Assembly: GCA_963807865.1 (NCBI GenBank)
Contig: CAWEDK010000039.1
Coordinates: 62,001-126,000 of the forward strand
Direction of reading: 5' to 3'
From: VAZQ01 sp963807865
GTDB taxonomy: Bacteria > Pseudomonadota > Alphaproteobacteria > Rhizobiales > Xanthobacteraceae
Length of the DNA: 64,000 bases
This document shows, in pieces, positions 44,466 to 57,091 of the stretch. Position 1 is the stretch's first letter. The number at the start of each line of letters is the position of its first letter. A program made the translations under genes and the position numbers. A model generated the notes under the pieces. The model was not told the origin of the DNA. It was given only the letters and a program-made list of their open reading frames with translations, and did no database searches.

Positions 44466-45093
44466 TCATGGCTTCTGGATCACGACCTGATGGCCGCGAT
44501 GCACCTCATGATGATTGGTTGTTTCGAGGAATGCGTCGAATTCCGCGCCGCGTCCACTGCAACTCGGGCCATATCTGATCGCCGCTGCGCGTCTTCAAAT
44601 AGTCGTCGAAGATTAGAAGCCCCTGAGATGTAAGCAGAGGCCACGCCAATAGGCCGTCACGGTAGACGTCGATCGGGGCGTGACTTCCGTCGATGTAAAT
44701 CAGCTCGAACGCTCTTCTCTCTAGTCCAAGTTGACCCAGCGCATCGAGCGAATTTTCCTTGCGTTTTTCCAAGCGTGTACCGAACGGAGCCAAATTCCGA
44801 TCGAAGCGTTCTTCAATTCTTTTGAGTTGCCGGAACCGGCGCCAAAATGACCAGCTTCGATGCTCGTGGGCGCCAGCGAAGGTATCAACACATACGATGC
44901 TCGAGTGCGACAAGAAATTCAGAAAGAAGAGTGCTGATCGGCCCTCCCATGATCCAATTTCGAGGATGCGCACGGGTTTCTCACGAAGAGGGTGCAGAAC
45001 AACTTTCCAAATGGGAAAATTCAGCGAGGTCCAATCTGTCGTAAAACTCTTGTCAATGTAATAGGCATCGAATTCCTTGAGGTCGGGTTCCAT
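44466..45093 (-). CDS. Class I SAM-dependent methyltransferase (one frameshift near the end)
   Basis: The protein reads MEPDLKEFDAYYIDKSFTTD, then VRILEIGSWEGRSALFFLNF (SAM loop E-I-G-S-x-E-G), HSSIVCVDTFAG, FELIYIDGSHAPIDVYRDGL and GLLIFDDYLKTRSGDQIWPE. This is the Methyltransf_24 / cephalosporin-hydroxylase-like group, often found in polysaccharide loci. After an extra base near 44,545 the end reads FDAFLETTNHHEVHRGHQVV, with stop at 44,466. It lies 48 bases from the putative rhamnosyltransferase on the same strand. Confidence 0.83.
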
Positions 45094-45141
45094 GGTCGTA
45101 TTCCGTGTACGAGCTCCAGCCGATATACTTGGGATGCAACT

Positions 45142-46207
45142 CTACAGCTTGGCGCTACTTCCACCGGTTTGCATTTTTTCAAGGAAATCGGTCCGCTTGA
45201 TTTTTTGTGCGCTTAGAAGGTCTCTTAGCTGCTTACATGCATCTGGTTCATTTGTCCTCTGGTCCAGCTGCCGCTCCAATAGGGCGATCTGCAAGTTCAA
45301 TGCAGTCAGATGAAAAATAACATCGACCTGGTCTCGAAATGGTCGACCGGTATGACCGGGCGTCCCCGCGCTTGAGCAGTACGATTGTATCCATCGATCA
45401 AGCTTGTCCAAATCGATCCCGAAGGACTGCTGTAGTTCTAAGAGCGCAGAGTGGTCGGCAGGTGCGGCATTGCCGGTATCCCACGGTTGAACAGTATGGT
45501 GGTGGCGCACGTAGAGCCACCTCGGGCTCGCGGTCTGGATGTTCAGCGTTTCGAACATTAGGACATAAGCCATGTAAGGCCAGGCGATATGTCGACTGGA
45601 CCATGCAGAAATCCCGCTGGAAAATCGCGCCAGAATTGAAACCGTTGTCGAGTGAAACTGGGACGCCATCGGCTCGGTCACCTTGGCGGGCAGGAATAAT
45701 TTTTGGCCGTTTTGCTGGGTGATTGCGAGGCCAGCGCTATGTCCGACATAAGTTCCGCGTGCGGGCTCCAAAGCTATGAGGCCGGGAAGTCTATCCGCTG
45801 CGACGGAGTTTATGTCTGACACGTAATCTCGATGCCATGCATCGTCCGAAATCGATGGTCGAGGTCAGGATAAATTCGGTCGGATCGGTGATCAGGCAGC
45901 GTTCGAGTAGGTAGTTGCGACAAGGTTCAAAGATCCAGCTGAGTTCGCCGAGATGCATGAACGTCATGCGGGTTGTATCGATCGAAATGAGATGGAAATT
46001 CCGTTTGGACGCCATGAGCGCGCGGAGCCGATCTCTCAGGGCGCCTTGCAGCCCAACATCAACGACCAGCAGAAATTCGAAATCCTGACAACTCTGTTGC
46101 GTAATCGAACTGAAAGTCACGGCTTCAAAAAGATCGATTTGCGCTCGAAACCACTGATCGTCGTAAATGCCGAGACCAAGGCGAGACAGTACAAAATGTT
46201 TTGGCAT
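45142..46207 (-). CDS. Putative rhamnosyltransferase-type glycosyltransferase (one frameshift)
   Basis: The N-terminal half is MPKHFVLSRLGLGIYDDQWF, AQIDLFEAVTFSSITQQSCQ, DFEFLLVVDVGLQGALRDRL, MASKRNFHLISIDTTRM and LERCLITDPTEFILTSTID. This is the PF11316-type putative rhamnosyl transferase pattern. The frame then breaks near 45,850, where SDDAWHRDYV is expected (alternative frame), and continues VSDINSVAADRLPG to HHHTVQPWDTGNA. The C-terminal part after LDKLDRWIQSYC is helical. It likely adds a sugar to a surface glycan with the adjacent methyltransferase. Confidence 0.8.
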
Positions 46208-46372
46208 CGATGGTCCGCCTGAGAGGTGATGTCGCCATCATAAAACGCGCGTAAGCGCTTTATTATTACTGCGCCGCTGGGCGGTCGGCAAATTGGTGGG
46301 TTTGTGAGGAGTACGTCAGATGGGTCTGCTGACCGCATCGCCCGGATGTCGCGGGGCTTGACTTGCGGCGCC

Positions 46373-47784
<1,412 letters not shown>

Positions 47785-48086
47785 GGATCGAGACTGGCAG
47801 AGGCGGCGCGACCCTGTCCAGCGGCGGCGGTTGCTTGACGATCGCAAGCGCCGGGAAGGCGCGGGAAGCGTCCGGAAGGCCGCCGATGCTCGACGGGAGG
47901 TGGCGGGAAGAACGGCGAAGACGGACGAAGAACGGGCATGTCGCGCCGCGGCGGCCGGGTGAGAGCCCGCGCCGGTTGCCCCTAGATGTGGGCAATCGGC
48001 AGCCATTCACGCCCACAGCTTGGCGCTCCCGGCCGGGTGTGCTATCGCCCGGCCGAATTTCCCGTGAACATCGGCAGTGTGATTGC
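47785..48086. other. Intergenic region between asnS and glyA, 302 bases
   Basis: Divergent promoters for two housekeeping genes must be here. The left half is purine-rich (GGGAGGTGGCGGGAAGAACGG and similar) and the right half has CCCGGCCGGG-like palindromes near 48,030 (CCCGGCCGGGTG and CGCCCGGCCG). I see no riboswitch fold that I can name and no ORF with gene-like composition. Confidence 0.5.
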
Positions 48087-49391
48087 ATGACCCAATCGTC
48101 GTCCGCCTCCGCGCCCGCGGAGAGCCTGTTCGCCGCCTCGATCGCCGAAACCGATCCCGAAGTCGCCGACGCGATCGGCAAGGAACTCGGCCGCCAGCGC
48201 GACGAAATCGAGCTGATCGCGTCCGAAAACATCGTCAGCAAGGCGGTGCTGGAGGCGCAGGGATCGTGCCTCACGAACAAATATGCCGAGGGCCTGCCGG
48301 GGCGGCGGTACTACGGCGGCTGCCAGTGGGTCGATGTGGCGGAAAACCTGGCGATTGAACGGGTTACGCGGCTTTTCGGATGCAAGTTCGCAAACGTCCA
48401 GCCGCACTCCGGGGCGTCCGCCAACGTCGCCGCGTTCATGGCGCTGATGCAGCCGGGCGATACCTTCATGGGCCTGAACCTGGCCGCCGGCGGCCATCTG
48501 ACCCACGGCTCGCCGGTCAACATGTCGGGCCGCTGGTTCAAGCCGGTGCCCTACAGCGTCGGCCGCGACGACCACCGCATCGACATGGACGAGGTGGCGA
48601 AACTGGCCCGCGAGCACCGGCCGAAGGTGATCATCGCCGGCGGCTCGGCCTATCCCCGCATCCTGGATTTTCGCCGCTTCAGGGAGATCGCCGACGAGGT
48701 CGGCGCGTATCTGATGGTCGACATGGCGCATTTCGCCGGCCTGGTCGCCGGCGGCGCCCATCCGTCGCCATTCCCGCATGCGCATGTGGTCACCTCGACG
48801 GCGCACAAGACGCTGCGCGGCCCCCGCTCGGGCTTCATCCTCACGAACGACGAGGAACTGGCGAAGAAGATCAATTCCGCGGTCTTCCCGGGCCTCCAGG
48901 GCGGTCCGCTGATGCACGTGATCGCCGCCAAGGCGGTGGCCTTCGGCGAGGCGCTGCGGCCATCGTTTAAGCTCTACGCCCGGAACGTCGTGGCGAACGC
49001 CAAGGCGCTGGCCGAGACGCTCAAATCCAAGGGCTTCGACATCGTTTCCGGGGGCACCGACACGCATCTCATGCTGGTCGATCTGCGGCCGAAGAACCTG
49101 ACCGGCAAGGTCGCCGAACTCGCGCTCGGCCGCGCCCACATCACCTGCAACAAGAACGGCATCCCGTTCGACCCGCAGAAGCCCGCGGTCACGTCCGGGG
49201 TTCGGTTGGGCACCCCGGCCGGCACCACGCGCGGCTTCGGCATCGCCGAATTCCAGGAAGTCGGCGAACTGATCGCGGAAGTGCTGGACGTGCTGTCGCA
49301 GAGGAACGTCGAGGCGGACTCGCTCACCGAAGCGGCGGTGCGCGCCAAGGTGAAAGCGCTGGTGGGCCGGTTTCCGATCTATCAGGGGTGA
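48087..49391 (+). CDS. glyA: Serine hydroxymethyltransferase
   Basis: The 434-residue protein begins MTQSSSASAPAESLFAASIA. Its motifs are DEIELIASENIVSKAVLEAQ, NKYAEGLPGRRYYGGCQWVD, NVQPHSGASANVAAFMALMQ, VDMAHFAGLVAGG and the PLP-Lys motif VVTSTAHKTLRGPRSGFIL. The end has TSGVRLGTPAGTTRGFG. The frame is intact. It interconverts serine and glycine with tetrahydrofolate. The order glyA-nrdR-ribD is typical of Hyphomicrobiales; nrdR follows after six bases. Confidence 0.97.
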   Translation: MTQSSSASAPAESLFAASIAETDPEVADAIGKELGRQRDEIELIASENIVSKAVLEAQGSCLTNKYAEGLPGRRYYGGCQWVDVAENLAIERVTRLFGCKFANVQPHSGASANVAAFMALMQPGDTFMGLNLAAGGHLTHGSPVNMSGRWFKPVPYSVGRDDHRIDMDEVAKLAREHRPKVIIAGGSAYPRILDFRRFREIADEVGAYLMVDMAHFAGLVAGGAHPSPFPHAHVVTSTAHKTLRGPRSGFILTNDEELAKKINSAVFPGLQGGPLMHVIAAKAVAFGEALRPSFKLYARNVVANAKALAETLKSKGFDIVSGGTDTHLMLVDLRPKNLTGKVAELALGRAHITCNKNGIPFDPQKPAVTSGVRLGTPAGTTRGFGIAEFQEVGELIAEVLDVLSQRNVEADSLTEAAVRAKVKALVGRFPIYQG

Positions 49392-49397
49392 TGCCCC

Positions 49398-49880
49398 ATG
49401 CGCTGTCCGAATTGCGCCAGCCTCGACACCCAGGTGAAGGACTCGCGGCCGACCGAAGACTCGTCCGTCATCCGCCGCCGGCGCGTGTGCCTCGCCTGCA
49501 ACTTCCGCTTCACGACGTTCGAGCGCGTGCAGTTGCGCGAACTGACCGTGATCAAGCGCAACGGGCGGCGGGTACCGTTCGACCGCGACAAGCTCCTGCG
49601 TTCGGTCCAGATCGCGGTGCGCAAGCGCCCGGTCGAGCCCGAGCGCATCGAACAGGCGGTCTCCAAGATCGTTCGCGAACTGGAAAGCCAGGGCGAGAGT
49701 GAAGTCTCGTCGGAAACGATCGGCGAGATGGTGATGGAAGCGCTGCGTTCGCTTGACGACGTGGCCTACGTGCGGTTCGCCTCGGTCTACCGCAATTTCC
49801 GCGAGGCCAAGGATTTCGAGGCCGTGCTTGACGAGTTGTCGGGTGACGAGGAAACCGGCAAGTCAGGGGCGAAGAAGTGA
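49398..49880 (+). CDS. nrdR: Transcriptional repressor NrdR
   Basis: The 160-residue protein has the N-terminal zinc ribbon MRCPNCASLDTQVKDSRPTE followed by RRRRVCLACNFRFTTFERVQ, with four Cys. The ATP-cone domain follows (VIKRNGRRVPFDRDKLLRSV, SSETIGEMVMEALRSLDDVA, YVRFASVYRNFREAKDFEAV). NrdR represses ribonucleotide reductase genes in response to ATP/dATP. In relatives the next gene is ribD; here a seven-gene minus-strand island comes between. Confidence 0.97.
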   Translation: MRCPNCASLDTQVKDSRPTEDSSVIRRRRVCLACNFRFTTFERVQLRELTVIKRNGRRVPFDRDKLLRSVQIAVRKRPVEPERIEQAVSKIVRELESQGESEVSSETIGEMVMEALRSLDDVAYVRFASVYRNFREAKDFEAVLDELSGDEETGKSGAKK

Positions 49881-49906
49881 AAGGAAGCGGCGGGACCGCA
49901 GCCTGC

Positions 49907-50290
49907 TCAGACCGGCCTGGATCTGCTCAGCGCGGTGATGCAGAAGCCCGCCAGGCCGAGGTGCAGGGCGGTCCCCGGCCATAACGCGGTGCCGTTGGCG
50001 CCGAGGCGCATGCCCGCGTAGGCCAGCACCGCAACTACCACGCTGTTATAAATAAGCAGACCAGCGATCACGGCCCGCCCGCCGCGGCTGTGGCCCTCAT
50101 CCCGGGCCAGCCAGCACGTCACGCCGATCGCCAGCAGGGCCGCTCCCGCTATCCGTGTGAGAATTAATCCCGCCGCGGGTTCGATCGGTGAGCCGGTGAG
50201 GCTCGCGCTCGCAAGCGATGGCGACGCGAGAAGCGCCAGTCCGGTCGCTGCTTCAAAAACCGCGGTCAGGATGAGCAGTATCTTCGTCAA
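49907..50290 (-). CDS. Four-span membrane protein, last gene of the sulfatase island
   Basis: The 127-residue protein has helices KILLILTAVFEAATGLALLA, AAGLILTRIAGAALLAIGVT, AVIAGLLIYNSVVVAVLAYA and ALHLGLAGFCITALS. It ends 27 bases from the convergent nrdR gene and starts 43 bases after the HAD-type gene on the same strand. Small hydrophobic proteins of this type have no known function. Confidence 0.7.
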   Translation of the reverse strand: MTKILLILTAVFEAATGLALLASPSLASASLTGSPIEPAAGLILTRIAGAALLAIGVTCWLARDEGHSRGGRAVIAGLLIYNSVVVAVLAYAGMRLGANGTALWPGTALHLGLAGFCITALSRSRPV

Positions 50291-50333
50291 GGTTCACTCA
50301 CACGTCTAGAATCGGCCGATGCCTTTACGGACC

Positions 50334-51341
50334 TTAGCGCTTGTCGAATGGGTAGATCACCTTCCAGTCGTTCTTCATGCTGACGACGGTCCAGCCGCGT
50401 TTGACCGCCTCGTCCCAGGCCTTGTCCAGCCGGCCAACGGGAGACTTGCGGTCGTAGGCCCATTCGCGTTCGGCGTCGTCGTGGTGGACGAGCCCCATGT
50501 GACGGGCGCGGTCTCCGGCCGCGGTCCATTCCAGCATCTGCTGGTCGCCGTCCGAGTTGCCGAACGCGAAGTAGGGCCGCCGGCCGATGAAGCGGTTGAT
50601 GCCGACCGGTTTGCCCGGGCCATCGTCGATGAACTCGACCTTGGGAAGCTTCATCAACCGTGGCTTGCCGGCCTTATCGAATTCATACTTGGTGATCCCC
50701 GACGAGCCCACCACCTGCTCGGGCGGAATGCCGTAGGTCTTTTCGGTCCAAGGCCGCATGAACTCGATGCCGCCGCCCGACACGATGTAGGTCTTGAAGC
50801 TGTTTGCGCGCATATAGGCGAGGAGTTCCAGCATCGGCTGATACACGAGGTCGGTGTAGGGCCGGTTGAAGCGGGGATGGCGCGCGGTTTCGAGCCAGTC
50901 CTGCACCAGTTTCTCGAACTCCTCCACCGACATGCCGGTGTGGGTTGCCGCCACGACCTGTAGCAGCCCTTTCTCGCCGAGTTTGGCGAGCGCTGCACGA
51001 TCGCCCGAGAGGATCGTTTTGAACGGCTCTTTGGTCTTCCACTCAGGGTGCTGCGGGGCGAGCGCCTTGATGCGATCGAATGCAAATGCGATCTGGAAAT
51101 AGACCGGCTGCTCGCTCCACAACGTGCCGTCATTGTCGAAGGTTGCGATGCGCCGGTCGACGGGCACAAAATCCGCTCCGCCTTGAGTGGTCGTGCGGGC
51201 GACGAAGTCGAGGATGGATTTCTTCGCTGCGCCATCGTTCCAGGAGGGCAGGGGATCGGTCTGGGCCAGCCCCTGATGCGCGCCGAGTACCAGAAACGCC
51301 GTCGTCAGGACGAGGCGGGCCGCCTGCATCAAATGCTGCAT
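50334..51341 (-). CDS. Exported HAD-superfamily phosphatase-like protein
   Basis: From the ATG at 51,341 the protein has 335 residues with a signal (AARLVLTTAFLVLGAHQGLA). The HAD catalytic loop is RIATFDNDGTLWSEQPVYFQ, motif II lies in KTYIVSGGGIEFMRPWTE, motif III Lys in FDKAGKPRLM, and motif IV in PYFAFGNSDGDQQMLEWT. All four are present in order. Export of a HAD hydrolase beside sulfatases suggests removal of phosphate or sulfate esters in the periplasm (inference). It follows the first sulfatase on the same strand. Confidence 0.85.
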   Translation of the reverse strand: MQHLMQAARLVLTTAFLVLGAHQGLAQTDPLPSWNDGAAKKSILDFVARTTTQGGADFVPVDRRIATFDNDGTLWSEQPVYFQIAFAFDRIKALAPQHPEWKTKEPFKTILSGDRAALAKLGEKGLLQVVAATHTGMSVEEFEKLVQDWLETARHPRFNRPYTDLVYQPMLELLAYMRANSFKTYIVSGGGIEFMRPWTEKTYGIPPEQVVGSSGITKYEFDKAGKPRLMKLPKVEFIDDGPGKPVGINRFIGRRPYFAFGNSDGDQQMLEWTAAGDRARHMGLVHHDDAEREWAYDRKSPVGRLDKAWDEAVKRGWTVVSMKNDWKVIYPFDKR

Positions 51342-51476
51342 ATGACCTCGCGATGCTGGCTGATCCAATGGTCCAGGATGTTCGCTGCGCGTTGGAAGTC
51401 GGCCGCCGATGAGCCGGCGTGAGGTTGGGGTGCAAATTGACGGGCGACGAGGCTGACTCGTCGCCCGTCAAGATGA

Positions 51477-53028
51477 TCAGCCGCCAGCGGCGGCATCCCG
51501 CATCTTGCCGATCGCATCGTCGATCGTGAAGCTGTTCGGCTTCTGGATCGGCGGAAACTCCTTGAACGTCTCGGCGAACTTGCGGGCCACGAAGTTGATC
51601 GCGAAGATGATGTAGTCGTGCCGGATGAACCATTCCCAATAGGTGTTCGACGTGATGTCGGCGAACTCGTAGGGATCGGTCCGAGATTGTAGAGCTTCGG
51701 CAGCCGGAGCCGCGATGAACGGCTCGGCCCAGACCTGCAGCGTGCCGTGGCAGCGCTGCTCCATGAACACGACCTTCCAGTTGTCGTAGCGCAGCGCGAT
51801 GATGTCGCCGTCGTCGCTGATATAGACGAACAGCTTGCGCGGGCTCTCCTTCTCCTTGCCGGTCAGGTAGGGCAGCAGGTTGAAGCCGTCGATGTGGTTC
51901 TTGTAGGTGCGGCCGATCGCCTGGTAGCCCTTCTTGAGCTTCTCGACGACGTCCGGATCGCCCGCCATGGCGAGGAAGGTCGGGAACCAGTCGTGGTGCT
52001 GCACGATCTCGGTCGACACTGAGCCGGCCTCGATCTTGCCCGGCCAGCGCACCAGCATCGGAACGCGGAACGCGCCTTCCCAGTTGGTGTTCTTCTCGCT
52101 GCGGAACGGCGTCATGCCGCCGTCCGGCCACGAATTGCGGTGCGGGCCGTTGTCGGTCGAATACATCACGAAGGTGTTCGTCGGTCAGGCCGAGCTCGTC
52201 GAGGAAATCGAGCATCTGGCCGACGTTCTTGTCGTGGTCGATCATGGTGTCGTGGTAGGGCGACTGCCAGCGGCCGGCCTGGCCCAGGCTTTCCTTCTTC
52301 GTGTGCGTGTAGAGATGCATGTGGGTGGTGTTGAGCCACACGAAGAACGGCTTGCCGGCGTCGTTCTGCGCCTTGATGAATTTCTTGGCGGCGGCGACGA
52401 ACTCGTCGTCGCAGGTCTCCATGCGCTTCCTGTTGAGCGGGCCGGTATCCTCGATCTTCTGCTTGCCGACCTTGCCCCAGCGCGGCTCTACGGTCGGGTC
52501 GTCCTTGTCGGTCGCCCAGGAATGGATGACGCCGCGCGGACCGAAGGTGTTCCTGAAGTTCGGAAAATCCTTCTCGGGCGGATAGTCGTACATCTCCGGC
52601 TCTTCTTCGGCATTGAGGTGGTAGAGGTTGCCGAAGAACTCGTCGAAGCCGTGATTGGTCGGCAGCATGTGGTTGAGGTCGCCGAGATGGTTCTTGCCGA
52701 ACTGTCCGGTCGCGTAGCCCTGGTTCTTGAGCGCGCCGGCGATCGTGATGGCCTTTTCGGTCATGCCGATCGGCGCGCCCGGAAAGCCGACCTTGGACAG
52801 GCCGGTGCGCAGCACGCTTTGTCCGGTGATGAACGAGGAGCGGCCGGCCGTGCAGGACTGCTCACCGTAGGAATCGATGAACATCATGCCTTCCTTGGCG
52901 AGCCGGTCGATGTTCGGCGTCTTGTAGCCCATCAGGCCGTGCGAATAGCAACTCAGGTTCGAGATGCCGATATCGTCGCCCCAGATGACGAGGATATTCG
53001 GCTTGTCGCTCTTTGGTGCTTTGGCCAT
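51477..53028 (-). CDS. Class I sulfatase, Cys-type (frameshifted)
   Basis: From the ATG at 53,028 the protein has about 515 residues. It begins MAKAPKSDKPNILVIWGDDI with metal-binding Asp residues. The sulfatase motif is SYGEQSCTAGRSSFITGQ: the Cys (codon 52,852-52,854) is the residue converted to formylglycine, and C-x-A-x-R is the accepted variant. Then come GYATGQFGKNHLGDLNHMLP, WLNTTHMHLYTHT and, after a frame break near 52,175, MMYSTDNGPHRNSWPDGGM. A local double shift near 51,690 changes residues around RTDPYEFAD. No signal peptide is present. It hydrolyses sulfate esters and needs the nearby FGE. Confidence 0.9.
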
Positions 53029-53104
53029 GCGCTCTTGCTCCTCTGTGTGATTCAAGCTGCGATTGTTCGGGTCGTGGTTCTGCGGTTCTTACGTGCGTGC
53101 ATGT

Positions 53105-53565
53105 TCAGAACGGCCCGATCTGAAAGATCATGCTCGCGATCGCGGCGATGCCGAGCAGCAGCAGCAGCAGCGCGGTCATCAGCGTAAGCGATACCGGGAA
53201 AGAGGTCTCCCCGTGAATGAGACCGTCTTCGCGCATGCGGCCGCGCATCCGGCGGAGATCGAGCATGAATTTGGAGTGGAAGCCGATGCCGCCGATCAGC
53301 ATCACGATTCCGAGCGCCACCAGCGTGATGCCGAAATTCGCGCGCCGCATGCGGGCGGCCGGTGATCAGGTTGCCTTCGCGCAGCTTCTCGAAGAACTGG
53401 AAGATCGTGAATCCGAAGCCGATCAAGCGACAGCGACGTGCGGATCACCGACATCAGCGTGCGGTCGGCGCTCATGCGCGTGCGCTGGAACGACATGCCC
53501 GTGCGGCGCGCCGCGAGCTCGGTGGATATCTCGGCGGAGGACGATTTCGACGTGATGGGTTCCAT
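53105..53565 (-). CDS. DUF202/YidH-like membrane protein (two frameshifts)
   Basis: Three frame pieces join: MEPITSKSSSAEISTELAAR, RTGMSFQRTRMSADRTLMSV, IRTSLSL, then IGFGFTIFQFFEKLREGNL, then NFGITLVALGIVMLIGGIG and TLMTALLLLLLGIAAIASMI. The AxxRTxMSxxRTxMSxIRTSLSLIGFGFTI pattern is diagnostic of DUF202. The length is two over a multiple of three, so two insertions explain the breaks. It has three membrane helices and unknown function. It is between the two sulfatase genes in the same direction. Confidence 0.85.
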
Positions 53566-53609
53566 TGGCCTGCTTCCGCTCCGACCTTAATTCTATTGTG
53601 ACGCCGCGC

Positions 53610-54111
53610 TTATTGGGACTCTGGGCGCGCATTCCATCGACGCGCGATGCGCGCAATCGGGCCGCGCAGCAGGAAGTAAGGAACTACCGCCAGCAGGAGC
53701 GCGATCAATCACGGCTTCGCCCGGATAGAACCTATTGAGCACCTTGTACTGGTAGATCGCATCCATGCCGATGCCGAGCAGGATGATCCGCGCCGTCGAG
53801 ATCAGGCCCTCGTGCACGCGGCGGGTGCGCGCGCTGCGCATCATGCATGATAGTCCAGAAGATAGGGTGAGCGGCCGAGCCGCGCGTCCTTGATGCCGTC
53901 GATACAGCGCGGCGACCGCGGCCATCGCCGGCTGCAGGATGAAGCGAAACGTCATCGGCCCGCCGGGACGAGCCAGCAGGTCCGTCCAGATGCGGTGCCA
54001 GACCTCGTCCGAGACGCCGTACCAGACCGCGCCAAGAGCGATCATGAGCACGACCAGGGCGGCCGCCAGCCGAAACAGGATGATCGCACTTCTGCTGTCC
54101 GAATCAGGCAT
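53610..54111 (-). CDS. Membrane protein, sulfatase island (frameshifted)
   Basis: The start MPDSDSRSAIILFRLAAALV leads to a first helix (VVLMIALGAVWYGVSDEVW). Then come IWTDLLARPGGPMTFRFILQ, PAMAAVAALY, and after breaks near 53,885 and 53,850 RVHEGLISTARIILLGIGMD, AIYQYKVLNRFYPGEAVIDA and a hydrophobic end with IARIARRWNA. About three or four helices. No family recognised. It lies 99 bases after the second sulfatase and 45 bases before DUF202. Confidence 0.65.
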
Positions 54112-54209
54112 TTGCGCCCGCCCACTTCGCGGAAATGGTGGAACCACATGCTCGCCACATCGCCGCGACCGGCTGGCGAGACGCGCGGGTGGTCGTGGCA
54201 AGTATCGGC

Positions 54210-55938
<1,729 letters not shown>

Positions 55939-55942
<4 letters not shown>

Positions 55943-56928
55943 GAGTGTCTCCTGTCCCTAATAATGCACCTGAAGCCGACGTGGCTTGTCGAGGTGTCGA
56001 TCGGTTCGGCATGGCGTGCGGCCGGGCGATAGCGCCGGCAGTAGTTGGGCGCACACAGGTGCGAGCCGCCTTTCAGCACCTTGCGCGGTATCTTGATGTT
56101 CGGCTGGCAGGGGTCATAGCTCGCGTCTTCCCGTCCGCCGCGTGGGTTTTCCGGAATGCAGCACGCCTTCGGCGCGTCGCCCTCGTGCTTGGGCGAATAC
56201 CAATCGGTGGTCCACTCCCACACGTTGCCGATCATGTCGTAGAGGCCGTAGCCGTTTGAAGGAAAGGCAGTCACGGGAGAGGTGCGCTCGTAGCCGTCGA
56301 GCTTCAGGTTCTCGTGCGGGAATGCGCCCTGCCAGGTGTTCGCGAATTGCTTGCCGCCGGGCGTGAACTCCTCGCCCCAGGCGAACTCGGCGTCCTCGAG
56401 CGCGCCGCGCGCGGCGAACTCCCATTCGGCCTCGGTCGGCAACTCCTTGCCGGCCCATTTGGCATAGGCCTCGGCGTCCCGATAGGCGATATGCACGACC
56501 GGGTGATCGTCGAGCCCGCTGATCGAACTGCGCGGACCGTAAGGCCGCCGCCAGTTGGCGCCGAACTTGAACGTCCACCACTGGCTCCAGTTGCGCAGGT
56601 CGACCGGCTGTTTAGGCGGGTTGAAAACCAGCGAGCCAGCCTTGAGCATGTGCGGCAGCGCGCCGGGATAATCCTTCGGATCGGGCGGGATTTCGGCGAA
56701 GGTGACGTGGCCGGTCGCGTTGACGAATTTGCGAAACTCGCGGTTCGTCACCGGCGCGCGGTCCATCCAGAAGCCGTTCACGGTGACGCGGTGAGCCGGA
56801 GCTTCTTCAGGGTAGTGCTTGTCCGATCCCATGCGGAACGTGCCGCCGGGAATCCAGATCATGCCGGCGGACGGTGCGATTGCGGGATCGTCGGCGCGTG
56901 TCCCGCTCGGAGCCGAAACGCTGGTCAT
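55939..56928 (-). CDS. Formylglycine-generating enzyme (SUMF1/EgtB family)
   Basis: The intact 329-residue protein has GMIWIPGGTFRMGSDKHYPE, HRVTVNGFWMDRAPVTNREF, LPTEAEWEFAARGALEDAEF, YDMIGNVWEWTTDWYS and KVLKGGSHLCAPNYCRRYRP. The last segment holds the two Cys, five apart, that bind copper and oxidise the sulfatase Cys in true FGE proteins. EgtB-type relatives lack this pair. Its stop overlaps the ATG of the second sulfatase, so enzyme and substrate are translated together. No signal peptide: it acts before export. Confidence 0.94.
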
Positions 56929-57091
56929 TGTGCTCTCGTGCCGGGAATCGTGACATAACCCTTCTTGTCATGGTGCCCCGAATGGGAAACGTCATCAACC
57001 CTAACTCGATGACGCAGGCGCGACATTGGTCAGGATTGCTGATCAATTCTTTGAGCCACAATGCGCTGTTGCCAGTTCGCTTTGATATTCG

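Noticed and set aside
47785..48086. Possible glycine or other riboswitch before glyA
   Set aside because: I could not find the conserved core of a glycine, SAM or folate-related riboswitch; the palindromes seen are simple CCGG-rich repeats.
57000..57091. Possible FMN riboswitch before ribD
   Set aside because: None of the conserved RFN element segments could be recognised in the short region upstream of ribD.
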